The translations under genes were made by a program, and so were the position numbers. A DNA stretch of 64,000 bases from contig WGLR01000015.1 of assembly GCA_016125475.1 (NCBI GenBank), forward strand, positions 1 through 64,000. The letters are read 5' to 3'. Below, piece by piece: positions 19,896 through 29,126 of this stretch; the first letter of the stretch is position 1; every line of letters starts with the position of its first letter. The notes below the pieces were generated by a model that was given only the letters and a program-made list of their open reading frames with translations, ran no database searches and was not told the origin of the DNA. This stretch comes from Betaproteobacteria bacterium. GTDB taxonomy: Bacteria; Pseudomonadota; Gammaproteobacteria; Burkholderiales; Ga0077523.

Positions 19896-22800
19896 TCAGG
19901 CGGCGCTGCGCTCCGGTCGGGCGCCGGCCTTCCCGGGCGCGTCCTGCTTCGGAGCACCGGTGAGGGTCCCCTCGAGTTCCTGCCAGCGCGCCTTCACGGT
20001 CTGCACGGCGGCTTCCTTCACGTGGCCGAAGCCGCGGATCTTCTGCGGCAGGCTCGCGAGTTCGACGGCCACCGGCAGCGTCTCCGCGTCGAGCGTGTTC
20101 AGGATCTTCCCGACCGTGGCCTCGTAGTCCGTGATGAGCTGGCGTTCCATGCGGCGTTCCTCGGTCCGGCCGAACGGGTCGAGCGCGCCGCCCCGCAGGA
20201 ACCGGAACTTTGCGAGCAGCCGGAACGCACGCCACATCCACGAACCGTACCGCGCCTTGACGAGGTGACCGTCCGCGTCGCGCTTCGCGAGCAGCGGGGG
20301 CGCGAGGTGGAACGTGAGCGTGAAGTCGCCGTCGAACGTCTCCTTGAGCTTGCGCTCGAACTCGCCGTTCGTGTACAGGCGCGCGACCTCGTACTCGTCC
20401 TTGTAGGCCATGAGCTTGAAGAGCGACTGGGCGACGGCCCGCGTGAGGGCCTCGCCCTTGCCGAGCGCGGCTTCCGCCGAGCGCACGCGCTGCACGAGCG
20501 TTTCGTAGCGCTCGGCATAGCGGGCGTCCTGGTACTCGGTCAGGAACCCGACGCGGGTCCTGATCAGCGCGTCGAGGTTCTCGGGCATCTTGACGACGAC
20601 GGGCTGGCCCGGCCTGGCGGCACGCCGCACGCGCTCGATGTCCACGGCCGCGCGCCGGCCCCAGAGGAAGGCCTGCTTGTTCGCCTCGATCGCCACGCCG
20701 TTCAGTTCGATCGCGCGATCGAGGGACGCCTCGGTCACGGGCACCAGTCCCTTCTGGAACGCGAAACCGAGCATGAACAGGTTCGCGGCGATCGCGTCGC
20801 CGAGCAGCGCAGTCGCGAGTTCGGTCGCTTCCACGAAGTGGGCGTTGTCCTCGACGGACTCGAGGATCAGGGAGTGCACCTGCGCGTTCGGGAACTGCCA
20901 GTCCGGATTGCGTGCGAACTGGCCGGGCGGCTGTTCGTGCGAGTTGATCACCGCGACCGTGCGGCCGGGACGCGTCTTCGAGATGGCATCGGCCGCACCC
21001 GCGGTCAGCATGTCGCACCCGAGTATCAGGTTCGCTTCGCCCGTCGCGATCCGCTGTGCGCGGATCTCGTCGGGGCGGGCCGCGATCCGAACGTGGGAGG
21101 TGACGGCACCGTTTTTCTGGGACATCCCGGTCATGTCGAGCACGGAGACGCCCCGGCCCTCGAGGTGCGAGGCCATGCCGAGCAGTGCGCCGATCGTGAT
21201 GACGCCGGTGCCGCCGACGCCCGTGATGAGGATGTTGTAGGCCTCGTTCCCGAGTTCGGGGACTTCGGGGGCGGGCACCGGGCCGAAGTCGTCCGCGGTC
21301 TTCGCGGCATTCGACCTGTGCACCTTCGCGCCCGCGACCGTCACGAAGCTCGGACAGAATCCCTCGAGGCACGACATGTCCTGGTTGCACGCCGACTGGT
21401 CGATCATGCGCTTGCGGCCGAACGTCGTCTCGAGCGGCAGGATGGACACGCAGTTCGATTTCAGGCCGCAGTCGCCGCAGCCTTCGCAGACGGCGTCGTT
21501 GATGAACGCGCGTTCGGGGGCCTGCGGAAACTCGCCCTTCTTGCGGCGACGACGTTTCTCGGCCGCGCAGGTCTGGTCGTAGATCAGGACGGAGACGCCC
21601 GGCACCTCGCGCATCTCGCGCTGCACCGCCGTGAGCTCCTTGCGGTCGTGCAGCGTCACGATGTCCGGCAGCTGCGAGCGGTCCGTGTAGCGTCCGAGAT
21701 CCTCCGTCACGAGCGCGATGCGCTTGACGCCCTCGGCGGCCATCTGCTGGGCGATCATCGGCACGGTGACGGTGCCGTCCACGGGCTGGCCGCCCGTCAT
21801 CGCGACGGCGTCGTTGTAGAGGATCTTGTAGGTGATGTTCGCGCCCGAAGCGATCACGGCACGGATCGCGAGACTGCCCGAATGGAAGTACGTGCCGTCC
21901 CCGAGGTTCTGGAACACGTGCTTGCGCTTCGAGAACGGTGCGGCTCCGATCCACGGCGCGCCCTCGCCACCCATGTGGGTCGTGGTGCGGTTGTGCTCGG
22001 GGTAGATCGCGGTCGCCATGACGTGACAGCCGATGCCCGCGAGCGCGAGGCTGCCGTCCGGTACCTTGGTGGAGCGGTTGTGCGGGCAGCCGGAGCAGTA
22101 GTAGGCCGGGCGCGGCGGCGTGTCGACGGCCTTGCGCAGCACGGCTTCCTTGGCCTCGAGGAACGCGAGGCGCGCACGGATGCGGTCGCTCGGATGGAAG
22201 CGCGCGACGCGCCCGGCGATCACGCGCGCGATCTGCGCGATGGAGAAGTCGCCCTTCGCGGGGAGCAGCCACTCGCCACGCGGGGCGACCCACTCGCCGC
22301 GCTCGTCGAACTTGCCGATCACGCGGGGACGCACGTCCGGGTCCCAGTTGTAGAGGTGCTCCTTGAGCTGGTATTCGACGACCTGGCGCTTTTCCTCGAC
22401 CACGAGGATTTCCTCGAGCCCCTTCGCGAACTCGCGGATGCTGTCGGCCTCCAGAGGCCAGGGCATCGATACCTTGAAGACGCGGATGCCGATCTCGGCG
22501 GCCTCGCGCTCGCCGATGCCGAGCTCGTCCAGGGCTTCCAGCACGTCGAGATAGGACTTCCCGGCGGTGACGATCCCGAGTCGCGCACGCGGCGAGTCGA
22601 TCATCGTGCGGTTCAGCCGGTTCGCGCGCGCGTAGGCGATCGCGGCGTAGATCTTGTAGTCCTGCATGAGCTCTTCCTGCCGGCGCGCCTGGAGTCCCAG
22701 CGGCTCGTTCGAGAGCCGGCAGTTGACCCCGCCGGGAGGCATCACGAAGTCCTGCGGCAGCACGATGCGCGGCTCGTGGATGTTCGCGTCGATCGACGAG

Positions 22801-23420
22801 GACGACTCGACCGTGTCCGCCAGCGCCTTGAACGCGACCGCGCAGCCGGAGTAGCGCGACATCGCGAAGCCGTGCAGGCCCAGTTCGATGTATTCCGAGA
22901 CGTTGCAGGGGTACAGCACGGGGATCATCGAGGCCGAGAACAGGTGGTCGCTCTGGTGCGGCAGCGTCGAGGAGTACGCGCCGTGATCGTCCCCGGCCAC
23001 GAGCAGCACGCCGCCGTGCTTCGACGTACCTGCGAAGTTCATGTGCTTGAAGACGTCGCCGCAGCGGTCGACGCCGGGGCCCTTGCCGTACCAGAGCCCG
23101 AACACGCCGTCGTAGTCGGTGTCGCCGAGCAGGCCGACCTGCTGGGTGCCCCAGACGGCCGTGGCGGCGAGTTCCTCGTTCACGCCGGGCTGGAACCGGA
23201 TGTCGTGCGCGTCGAGGTGGGGGCGGGCCTTCCAGAGGGCCTCGTCGAGACCGCCGAGCGGCGAACCGCGGTATCCGGAAACGAAACCTGCCGTGCGCAG
23301 GCCGGCGAGACGGTCGCGCTCGCGCTGCACCATCATGAGGCGCACGATCGCCTGGATGCCGGTCAGGTATATCCGGCCGTCGTGGGCGACGTACTTGTCG
23401 TCCAGGGTGACTGATTTCAT
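19896..23420 (-). CDS. Single-chain indolepyruvate:ferredoxin oxidoreductase (fused alpha and gamma)
   Basis: 1174 residues from ATG 23420 with AGGAG upstream; longer in-frame starts up to 23516 lack support. It decarboxylates indolepyruvate or related aryl 2-oxo acids to acyl-CoA with thiamine diphosphate, passing electrons to ferredoxin. The N-terminal two thirds is the alpha-type pyrimidine/TPP half (YRGSPLGGLDEALW; CSGCPHN with the G-I-G-C-H-V region). A cysteine-rich segment follows (CEGCGDCGLKSNC, then C-N-Q-D-M-S-C-L-E-G-F-C) for iron-sulphur clusters. The C-terminal third is the gamma-type domain starting GVGGTGVITIG. Fusion into one polypeptide is usual in proteobacteria. It faces the acetolactate synthase-like gene on the same strand, 140 bases apart. 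Confidence 0.95.
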   Translation of the reverse strand: MKSVTLDDKYVAHDGRIYLTGIQAIVRLMMVQRERDRLAGLRTAGFVSGYRGSPLGGLDEALWKARPHLDAHDIRFQPGVNEELAATAVWGTQQVGLLGDTDYDGVFGLWYGKGPGVDRCGDVFKHMNFAGTSKHGGVLLVAGDDHGAYSSTLPHQSDHLFSASMIPVLYPCNVSEYIELGLHGFAMSRYSGCAVAFKALADTVESSSSIDANIHEPRIVLPQDFVMPPGGVNCRLSNEPLGLQARRQEELMQDYKIYAAIAYARANRLNRTMIDSPRARLGIVTAGKSYLDVLEALDELGIGEREAAEIGIRVFKVSMPWPLEADSIREFAKGLEEILVVEEKRQVVEYQLKEHLYNWDPDVRPRVIGKFDERGEWVAPRGEWLLPAKGDFSIAQIARVIAGRVARFHPSDRIRARLAFLEAKEAVLRKAVDTPPRPAYYCSGCPHNRSTKVPDGSLALAGIGCHVMATAIYPEHNRTTTHMGGEGAPWIGAAPFSKRKHVFQNLGDGTYFHSGSLAIRAVIASGANITYKILYNDAVAMTGGQPVDGTVTVPMIAQQMAAEGVKRIALVTEDLGRYTDRSQLPDIVTLHDRKELTAVQREMREVPGVSVLIYDQTCAAEKRRRRKKGEFPQAPERAFINDAVCEGCGDCGLKSNCVSILPLETTFGRKRMIDQSACNQDMSCLEGFCPSFVTVAGAKVHRSNAAKTADDFGPVPAPEVPELGNEAYNILITGVGGTGVITIGALLGMASHLEGRGVSVLDMTGMSQKNGAVTSHVRIAARPDEIRAQRIATGEANLILGCDMLTAGAADAISKTRPGRTVAVINSHEQPPGQFARNPDWQFPNAQVHSLILESVEDNAHFVEATELATALLGDAIAANLFMLGFAFQKGLVPVTEASLDRAIELNGVAIEANKQAFLWGRRAAVDIERVRRAARPGQPVVVKMPENLDALIRTRVGFLTEYQDARYAERYETLVQRVRSAEAALGKGEALTRAVAQSLFKLMAYKDEYEVARLYTNGEFERKLKETFDGDFTLTFHLAPPLLAKRDADGHLVKARYGSWMWRAFRLLAKFRFLRGGALDPFGRTEERRMERQLITDYEATVGKILNTLDAETLPVAVELASLPQKIRGFGHVKEAAVQTVKARWQELEGTLTGAPKQDAPGKAGARPERSAA

Positions 23421-23561
23421 GTCGGGCTCCTGTGGGATTCGACGTTTCATGACCCCTGTGCCTTGGGTGCGGCGACGGGCATTGTGCATGCATCGCGGCG
23501 GGTAATCCGCGTGCATGCCATTAGTGTATCCGGACCCGGGAGCAAGTCCCGTTCCGTTCCG

Positions 23562-25346
23562 TCAGCGCGTCTGCGTGAGCGCGACGAATTCGTCCTCGTC
23601 GAGCGCGACCTCGTGGTGTCCGCGGCCCGGCGGGATCATCGGGAAGCAGTTCTCCTGGGGCGGGACGACCACGTCGAGCAGGAAAGGGCCGTCGCTCTCG
23701 AGGCACGCCGCGAGTGCCGCGTCGAGATCCGCGGGCGCCTCGACGCGCTCGGCCTGCCAGCCGAACCCGCGCGCCACGACCACGAAGTCGGGCAGCGCTT
23801 CCGTATAGCTGTGGCTCCGGCGGCCTTCGTGGATGAGGTCCTGCCACTGACGCACCATCCCCATACGACCGTTGTTCACCACGATGAGTTTTACGGGCGT
23901 GCCGTGCTGCATTGCGGTCGACAGTTCCTGGAGGTTCATCAGCACCGACGCATCGCCGCTCACGCACACCACGAGGCGGTCGGGATGCGCGATCTGCGCG
24001 CCGATCGCGGCGGGCAGTCCGTAGCCCATCGTGCCCGCGCCGCCGGAAGTCAGCCAGCGTCCGGGTTCGTCGAACGCGAGCCGCTGGGCGGCCCACATCT
24101 GGTGCTGGCCGACGTCCGTCGCGACGACGGTGTCGCGTCCCGCGAGGGCCGTCCGGAGAGTCTCCATGAGGCGCTGGGGCAGGATGGCGTCGGCACGGTC
24201 CGTGTACGCGAGGCAGTCGCGCGAACGCCATTCGGCGACCTGCTCCCACCATGCGCGGGTGTGTTCCGGATCGAAGGGCTCCGGGCCGAGCGCGTCGAGC
24301 AGTTCCGGGAGCAGTTCGGCGCAGTCGCCCACGATCGGAACGTCCGCGCGCACGATCTTGTTGATCGACGACGCGTCCACGTCCATGTGGACGAACTTCG
24401 CATCGGGGCAGAAATCGGCGAGCCGGCCGGTGACGCGATCGTCGAAGCGCGCCCCGATGCAGATCACGAGATCGGCCGCGTGCATCGCGTTGTTCGCCTC
24501 GACGGTGCCGTGCATCCCGAGCATGCCGAGGAACTGCGGGTCGGACGTGGGGAACGCGCCGAGCCCCATGAGCGTGAGCGTGCACGGTGCACCGGTGGCA
24601 CGCACGAGCCGGGTGAAGGCGGCGCACGCGGCCGGGCCGCCGTTCACGAGCCCGCCTCCCCCGTAGAACACGGGACGCCGTGCGGACCGGATCAGTGCGG
24701 CGGCCTCGGCGATCCGGCGCCGCGGGAGCGCCCGCCCCGCGGCGGGCGATACCGGCCGCACGGCCGGCGCGTCGACGACTTCGGGCACGGGGGCGAGCTG
24801 GACGTCCTTCGGGAAATCGATCAGCACGGGCCCCGGCCGGTTGCCCGTCGCGACCGCGAAGGCCTTGCGGACCGTGGGCGCCACGTCCTCCGCGCGACGA
24901 ACCTGGGCATTCCACTTCGTGACCGGACGCGAGAGGCCGAGCGCGTCGCACTCCTGGAACGCATCGGTGCCGATCAGGGGCGTGGCGACCTGCCCGCTGA
25001 TGACGACGACCGGGACGGAATCGCAGATGGCGTCCAGCAGCCCCGTGACGGTGTTGCTCATGCCGGGGCCGGAGGTCACGAACACGACGCCGGGCCTGCC
25101 CGTCGAGCGCGCGTAGCCTTCCGCCGCGTGGACCGCCGCCTGCTCGTGCCGCACGAGCACGTGACGCAGCCGGGGTTCGCCGTGCAGCGCGTCGTAGACC
25201 GGCAGGATCGCCCCGCCCGGATAGCCGAACACGACTTCCACGCCGAGTTCGATGAGCGTGTCGAGCAGCGCACGCGCACCGCTCGGAGCCGGGAGGTCCG
25301 GGGCGGCGGCACGTGCCAGGAGGGCGGGAAGGGTCATGTCGTTCAT
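23562..25346 (-). CDS. Acetolactate synthase large-subunit-like ThDP enzyme
   Basis: 594 residues from ATG 25346 (MNDM; a second ATG at 25337 is possible). It condenses two pyruvates, or pyruvate and 2-oxobutyrate, using thiamine diphosphate, FAD and Mg. Catalytic Glu68 lies in [13 protein letters not shown]. The cofactor motif is [15 protein letters not shown] with N-N[10 protein letters not shown] following. The C-terminal MIPPG is typical of IlvB/IlvG. No small regulatory subunit (ilvN/ilvH) is adjacent, so this may be a second, specialised copy. It is divergent from an Lrp-type gene with a 103-base AT-rich gap, suggesting amino-acid-responsive control. Confidence 0.9.
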   Translation of the reverse strand: MNDMTLPALLARAAAPDLPAPSGARALLDTLIELGVEVVFGYPGGAILPVYDALHGEPRLRHVLVRHEQAAVHAAEGYARSTGRPGVVFVTSGPGMSNTVTGLLDAICDSVPVVVISGQVATPLIGTDAFQECDALGLSRPVTKWNAQVRRAEDVAPTVRKAFAVATGNRPGPVLIDFPKDVQLAPVPEVVDAPAVRPVSPAAGRALPRRRIAEAAALIRSARRPVFYGGGGLVNGGPAACAAFTRLVRATGAPCTLTLMGLGAFPTSDPQFLGMLGMHGTVEANNAMHAADLVICIGARFDDRVTGRLADFCPDAKFVHMDVDASSINKIVRADVPIVGDCAELLPELLDALGPEPFDPEHTRAWWEQVAEWRSRDCLAYTDRADAILPQRLMETLRTALAGRDTVVATDVGQHQMWAAQRLAFDEPGRWLTSGGAGTMGYGLPAAIGAQIAHPDRLVVCVSGDASVLMNLQELSTAMQHGTPVKLIVVNNGRMGMVRQWQDLIHEGRRSHSYTEALPDFVVVARGFGWQAERVEAPADLDAALAACLESDGPFLLDVVVPPQENCFPMIPPGRGHHEVALDEDEFVALTQTR

Positions 25347-25412
25347 GGTGGGTAGCTTAGCCTCGGGGGCTCGGAAAAGGCGTCCTGTTTTTCTGCAAAA
25401 TGGCGCACAATT

Positions 25413-25427
25413 CAGAAATATTTTCCG
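25413..25427 (+). promoter_or_regulatory. Candidate Lrp-family binding site
   Basis: CAGAAATATTTTCCG matches 12 of 15 positions of the E. coli Lrp consensus YAGHAWATTWTDCTR as remembered. It overlaps the perfect palindrome TTTTCCGGGAAAA at 25421-25433. The whole 25385-25440 stretch is strikingly AT-rich for this genome. It lies between the divergent acetolactate synthase-like and lrp-like genes, so one site could control both. Confidence 0.5.
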
Positions 25428-25449
25428 GGAAAAGACTTCTGGAGAGAAA

Positions 25450-25983
25450 ATGGAGCTGGACAAGTTCGATCTCGCGATCCTGTCGTTCCTGCAGCGCGAC
25501 GCGCGCGCGAGCCTGCAGGACATCAGTGCCGCCGTGGGGCTTTCGACGACGCCGTGCTGGAACAGGATCAAGCGCATGGAGGAGGCGGGCGTGATCCTCG
25601 GCTACACGGTGCGCGTGGACCCGGCCGCGATCGGGTTCACGGAAACCGTGATGGTCCAGGTCACGCTCGAGAACCACAACGACGAGACGATCTCGGCGTT
25701 CGGGCGCGCGCTCGAGGAGATTCCGGAGGTGCTCGAGGCCTTCCTGATCTCGGGCGAGTACGACTATCTGATGCGCATCGCGGTGCGCGACACGCGCGAC
25801 TACGAACGGCTGCTGCGCGAGAAGCTCTACCGGATTCCCGGCATCCGTCACAGCATCTCGAGCTTCGTGCTGCGGCGGCTCAAGGAAAGCGCGATGCCGA
25901 TCACGCCCCCCGCGTCGGTGCCCCGCTCGGGGAAGCGTGGCGCCGGGCCCGCGGGCCCGCGCCGCGGGCGCGCCACGAAGTGA
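25450..25983 (+). CDS. Lrp/AsnC-family transcriptional regulator
   Basis: 177 residues with GGAGAG seven bases before ATG. An N-terminal winged helix-turn-helix (L-D-K-F-D-L-A-I-L through [13 protein letters not shown]) is followed by the RAM/AsnC ligand-binding domain ([20 protein letters not shown]). The last 25 residues are a basic, low-complexity extension ([18 protein letters not shown]) that typical Lrp proteins lack. Lrp-type proteins form octamers and sense amino acids. Divergence from the acetolactate synthase-like gene suggests local control of that gene and autoregulation. Confidence 0.93.
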   Translation: MELDKFDLAILSFLQRDARASLQDISAAVGLSTTPCWNRIKRMEEAGVILGYTVRVDPAAIGFTETVMVQVTLENHNDETISAFGRALEEIPEVLEAFLISGEYDYLMRIAVRDTRDYERLLREKLYRIPGIRHSISSFVLRRLKESAMPITPPASVPRSGKRGAGPAGPRRGRATK

Positions 25984-26061
25984 CGGCGCTCGTCGTGCGG
26001 GAGAAGCGACGCGGGCGCAGCCCGGAAGCTGCGCCCGCAGGGCCCGGAACGCCGGGCAGGT

Positions 26062-26505
26062 TCACCGGACCACGAGGACCGGGATCTTGGAGTGCGTGAG
26101 TACCTTGGTCGTTTCGCTGCCGAGCAGGACGCCCGTAAGGCCCTTCCTGCCGTGGGAGGCCATCACGATCAGGTCGCAGCGCTTCTTGCGTGCGGCCTCG
26201 ATGATCGCTTCCCAGGGCATGCGGCTCGGCTCGTGGAACGTGTCGCACGCGACGCCGGCTGTCTCGGCTTCCTTGCGCACGGTCGAGAGAATCTTCTCGG
26301 CGTTCTTCTTCGCGCGCGCCTCGTACTCCTCGCGTGGCAGCAGGTCCGGCGGGAAGTATTCGCCGTAGATCAGCACCTCGTACTCCGGCGGGGAGAAGAA
26401 CCCCGTCACCTTTGCGCCACTCAGCTTCGCGATCTTCAACGCTTCCCGGATGGCCTTCTTCGACAGCGGCGTGCCATCCACGGGAACCAGAATTCTCTTG
26501 TACAT
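26062..26505 (-). CDS. Universal stress protein (UspA family)
   Basis: 147 residues from ATG 26505, chosen because GGGAGGAAAAGAGC precedes it and MYKRILVPVDGT is the family start. The C-terminal loop M-A-S-H-G-R-K-G-L-T-G-V-L-L-G-S is the nucleotide-binding type. It is a single Usp domain, cytosolic, and usually induced on stress or oxygen limitation. A perfect FNR-type box lies upstream at the correct distance for activation, which suggests anaerobic induction. It is monocistronic and divergent from birA. Confidence 0.93.
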   Translation of the reverse strand: MYKRILVPVDGTPLSKKAIREALKIAKLSGAKVTGFFSPPEYEVLIYGEYFPPDLLPREEYEARAKKNAEKILSTVRKEAETAGVACDTFHEPSRMPWEAIIEAARKKRCDLIVMASHGRKGLTGVLLGSETTKVLTHSKIPVLVVR

Positions 26506-26573
26506 GCTCTTTTCCTCCCTCGAGTGTCCGGGGCCGATGACAGGGGATTGTCGGCGCAACCCCGTGGTCGCGA

Positions 26574-26587
26574 TTGATGCAGATCAA
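26574..26587 (-). promoter_or_regulatory. Perfect FNR/Anr-type box upstream of the universal stress gene
   Basis: TTGATGCAGATCAA is an exact match to the TTGAT-N4-ATCAA consensus. On the minus strand the hexamer GACAAT (26552-26547) is a reasonable -10, placing a start near 26540. The box centre is then at about -41, the class II activator position. The same box lies about 120 bases upstream of birA on the other strand. Confidence 0.65.
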
Positions 26588-26706
26588 TGCTGCTCGCGGT
26601 CGGGGCGCATCCGAGCGACACGTCGACCCGGCCGGAGTTCAACGGGAACGCGGCACGGCGGCCGGGGTCCGCAAGCCCGCGCGCGTGCAATATCATTCGC
26701 CCCGGC

Positions 26707-27684
26707 ATGCACACCCATACCCTGAACGTCGTCAGGCACCTGAGCGCGCGCGAATTCGTCTCCGGAGAGGCGATCGCGGGCCGGCTCGGCGTCACGCGCG
26801 CGACCGTCTGGAACGCGATCCGCGAGGCCGAATCGCTCGGCGTCGTGATCGAGAAGGTCCGCGGGCTCGGCTACCGGCTCGGTCACGATGCGGTCTGGCT
26901 CGATGCGGCGCACATCGGCGCGGCGCTCGGTCCGGACGCTGCGCGTTTCCACGTCGAGGTGGTCCCGGTGACCGAGTCCACCAACTCCGATCTCATGGCC
27001 CGTGCGGCCGGATCCGCCGCGAGCGGCACCGTGCTCGTCGCCGAGATGCAGACCCGCGGCCGCGGGCGGCGTGGCCGCCAGTGGCTGAGCCCGCTCGGGT
27101 CGGCGCTCACGTTCTCGGTGCTCTGGCGATTCGAACAGGCCGCCGCGAGCCTGTCCGGCCTGAGCCTCGTCGTGGGGCTCGCGTGTGCCGAGGCGATCGC
27201 GGCGACGGGCGCGCGCGGCGTCGGCGTGAAGTGGCCGAACGATCTGCTCGTCGACCACCGCAAGCTCGGCGGGATTCTCATCGAACTGCAGGGGGATGCG
27301 CTCGGACCGTCGACTGCCGTGATCGGCATCGGCGTGAACGTGGACCTCCCGGACGCGACGATCCGCGCCATCGACCAGCCCGTGACGGACGTGCGCCGTG
27401 CGGGCGGTGCGGGCGACCGCAACGTGCTGCTCGCGATGCTGCTCCGATCGCTCGCCGCGTGGATCGACCGGTTCGACGCCGGGGGCTTCGCCCCGATCGA
27501 GCCCGCCTTCCGGGACCGGCACGTGCTGCAGGGACAGGCGGTGAACGTGTCGCTGCCGAACGGCGACTCGGTCGGCGGGACCGTGGAAGGTGTGGCGCCC
27601 GACGGCGCGCTGCTGATCCGGACGGGCGGCGGTATCCGGCGCTTCCACGGCGGGGAAGTGAGCGTGCGCCGGGACGGCGCATGA
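26707..27684 (+). CDS. birA: Bifunctional biotin ligase/repressor
   Basis: 325 residues from ATG 26707. An N-terminal winged helix (I-A-G-R-L-G-V-T-R-A-T-V-W-N-A-I) is followed by the biotin-protein ligase domain with the GRGRRGRQW loop that binds biotinyl-AMP, KWPNDLLVDHRKLGGIL, and a C-terminal SH3-like domain. It attaches biotin to acetyl-CoA carboxylase carrier protein and, with the HTH present, may repress biotin genes. Its stop overlaps coaX as ATGA, giving the cluster typical of betaproteobacteria. Confidence 0.95.
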   Translation: MHTHTLNVVRHLSAREFVSGEAIAGRLGVTRATVWNAIREAESLGVVIEKVRGLGYRLGHDAVWLDAAHIGAALGPDAARFHVEVVPVTESTNSDLMARAAGSAASGTVLVAEMQTRGRGRRGRQWLSPLGSALTFSVLWRFEQAAASLSGLSLVVGLACAEAIAATGARGVGVKWPNDLLVDHRKLGGILIELQGDALGPSTAVIGIGVNVDLPDATIRAIDQPVTDVRRAGGAGDRNVLLAMLLRSLAAWIDRFDAGGFAPIEPAFRDRHVLQGQAVNVSLPNGDSVGGTVEGVAPDGALLIRTGGGIRRFHGGEVSVRRDGA

Positions 27685-28433
27685 GCGGGGTCCGGGCGAT
27701 GCTCGCCGTGGATGCCGGCAACACCCGCATCAAGTGGGGCCTGGCGACGGGGGACGACTGGATCGCGCGCGGCGCGGTCGACTCGCGGGAGCCCGAGAGG
27801 CTCGGCGCCGCGTGGGCCGTCCTCGGGCCCCGTCCGGTTGCCGCCATCGGCTGCAACGTCGCGGGGGAAGCCGTGCGCGTCGCCATCGAGGCGGCTGCGG
27901 CGGCCGTCGGTCTCGGAATGCGCTGGGTGACGTCCCGCGCGGCACAGTGCGGTGTGGTGAGCGGCTACGACGATCCGGGGCAGCTCGGCGCCGACCGCTG
28001 GGTCGCCGCGATCGCCGCCTGGCGGCGCACGGGAGGTGCCTGCGTGGTCGTGAGTGCGGGGACGGCCATCACGGTCGACGCGCTCGGACCGGACGGTCGT
28101 TTCCGGGGCGGGCTGATCCTGCCGGGTGTCGACACGATGCTGCACGCGCTGGAAGCCCGCACGGCCGGTCTCCGGCGTGCACCGGGCCGGTACGCGACGT
28201 TTCCCGCGAACACGGCGGATGCGATGTTCACCGGGGCGGTGGATGCGGCTGCGGGCGCCGTCGAACGGCTGCGTGCGAGACTCGGCGACGAGGCCGGTGG
28301 GCCGGTGCCCGTCATCCTGTCCGGCGGTGCCGCCGGGCTGCTCGCACCCTGTCTCGACGGCGACGTGCGGCAGGCGGAGTCCCTCGTCCTCGAGGGGCTG
28401 CAGGTCATCGCACGCGAGGAACCGGTGTCGTGA
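27681..28433 (+). CDS. coaX: Type III pantothenate kinase
   Basis: 250 residues, ATG overlapping the birA stop by four bases. The ASKHA-fold signatures are present: A-V-D-A-G-N-T-R-I-K-W-G-L at the N-terminus, L-G-A-D-R-W-V-A in the middle, V-S-A-G-T-A-I-T-V-D-A-L, and a late L-S-G-G-A-A-G. It phosphorylates pantothenate as the first step of coenzyme A synthesis and, unlike CoaA, is not feedback-inhibited by CoA. No coaA is visible in this window. Confidence 0.95.
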   Translation: MSGVRAMLAVDAGNTRIKWGLATGDDWIARGAVDSREPERLGAAWAVLGPRPVAAIGCNVAGEAVRVAIEAAAAAVGLGMRWVTSRAAQCGVVSGYDDPGQLGADRWVAAIAAWRRTGGACVVVSAGTAITVDALGPDGRFRGGLILPGVDTMLHALEARTAGLRRAPGRYATFPANTADAMFTGAVDAAAGAVERLRARLGDEAGGPVPVILSGGAAGLLAPCLDGDVRQAESLVLEGLQVIAREEPVS

Positions 28434-29086
28434 GGGTGGTGCTCGCGATCCTGATCGTGGCGAACGTCGCGCTCGCGGCATTCGGGCTCGTCGTGTGGAA
28501 CCAGCATCGGCAACCGGGCGCCGTGCCGGCCGACCCCGAGGTGAACGCGGACCAGATCCGGATCGTGCGCGGGGAGCCCGAACCCGTCGCCCCCCCTCCG
28601 CCCGCACCCGCCGCACCTGCCGTCTGTCTCCGGATAGGGCCGCTTTCCGGTGACGAGGTGGCGCAGGTCCGGAAATCCCTGGCACCGATCGATGCGTCGG
28701 GGCGACTGTCCGTCGCGCCGATGTCGGCGGCCGCGGAGTGGTGGGTATACGTTCCGCCGAAGCGCACGCGGACGCTCGCGGAGCGGGAGGTCGCGCGCCT
28801 GAAGGCGCTCGGGATCGACGAGCACTACGTGGTGCAGGACGACTCCGACATGCGCTTCGCGATCTCTCTCGGGATCTTCCGCACGCGCGACAGCGCGGAG
28901 CGCTTCGCGAACCGCATGCGGAGCCGGGGCGTGCGCAACGTGGTGGTCGGCACCCGGGGGCAGCAGATCGAGCTGTCCGCGGTATTCGTGACGGCTCCGA
29001 CGGACGCAGACACGGCCCGGGTCGTCGAGGTGAAGGCGGACTATCCCGGCGCGGAGGTGCGCCCCGTGCCCTGCCCGGACGAATGA
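28430..29086 (+). CDS. SPOR-domain membrane-anchored protein
   Basis: 218 residues from a GTG at 28430 that overlaps the coaX stop (GTGA). A single N-terminal membrane helix (VVLAILIVANVALAAFGLVVW) is followed by a Pro-rich linker (PPPPAPAAPA) and a C-terminal SPOR-like fold (Y-V-V-Q-D-D-S-D-M-R-F-A-I-S-L-G-I-F with R-D-S-A-E-R-F-A-N-R-M). SPOR domains bind denuded peptidoglycan at the division site. The birA-coaX-SPOR order recurs in betaproteobacteria, but a functional link is not established. Confidence 0.85.
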   Translation: MRVVLAILIVANVALAAFGLVVWNQHRQPGAVPADPEVNADQIRIVRGEPEPVAPPPPAPAAPAVCLRIGPLSGDEVAQVRKSLAPIDASGRLSVAPMSAAAEWWVYVPPKRTRTLAEREVARLKALGIDEHYVVQDDSDMRFAISLGIFRTRDSAERFANRMRSRGVRNVVVGTRGQQIELSAVFVTAPTDADTARVVEVKADYPGAEVRPVPCPDE

Positions 29087-29126
29087 CACCGCGCGTTCGA
29101 CGCGCGACGTCCGGAGGGCGGCGCGC

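Noticed and set aside
19684-23493. Two very long frames (minus 1269 codons, plus 1130 codons) across the oxidoreductase gene
   Set aside because: Compositionally biased shadows; the third frame carries all recognisable TPP and iron-sulphur motifs.
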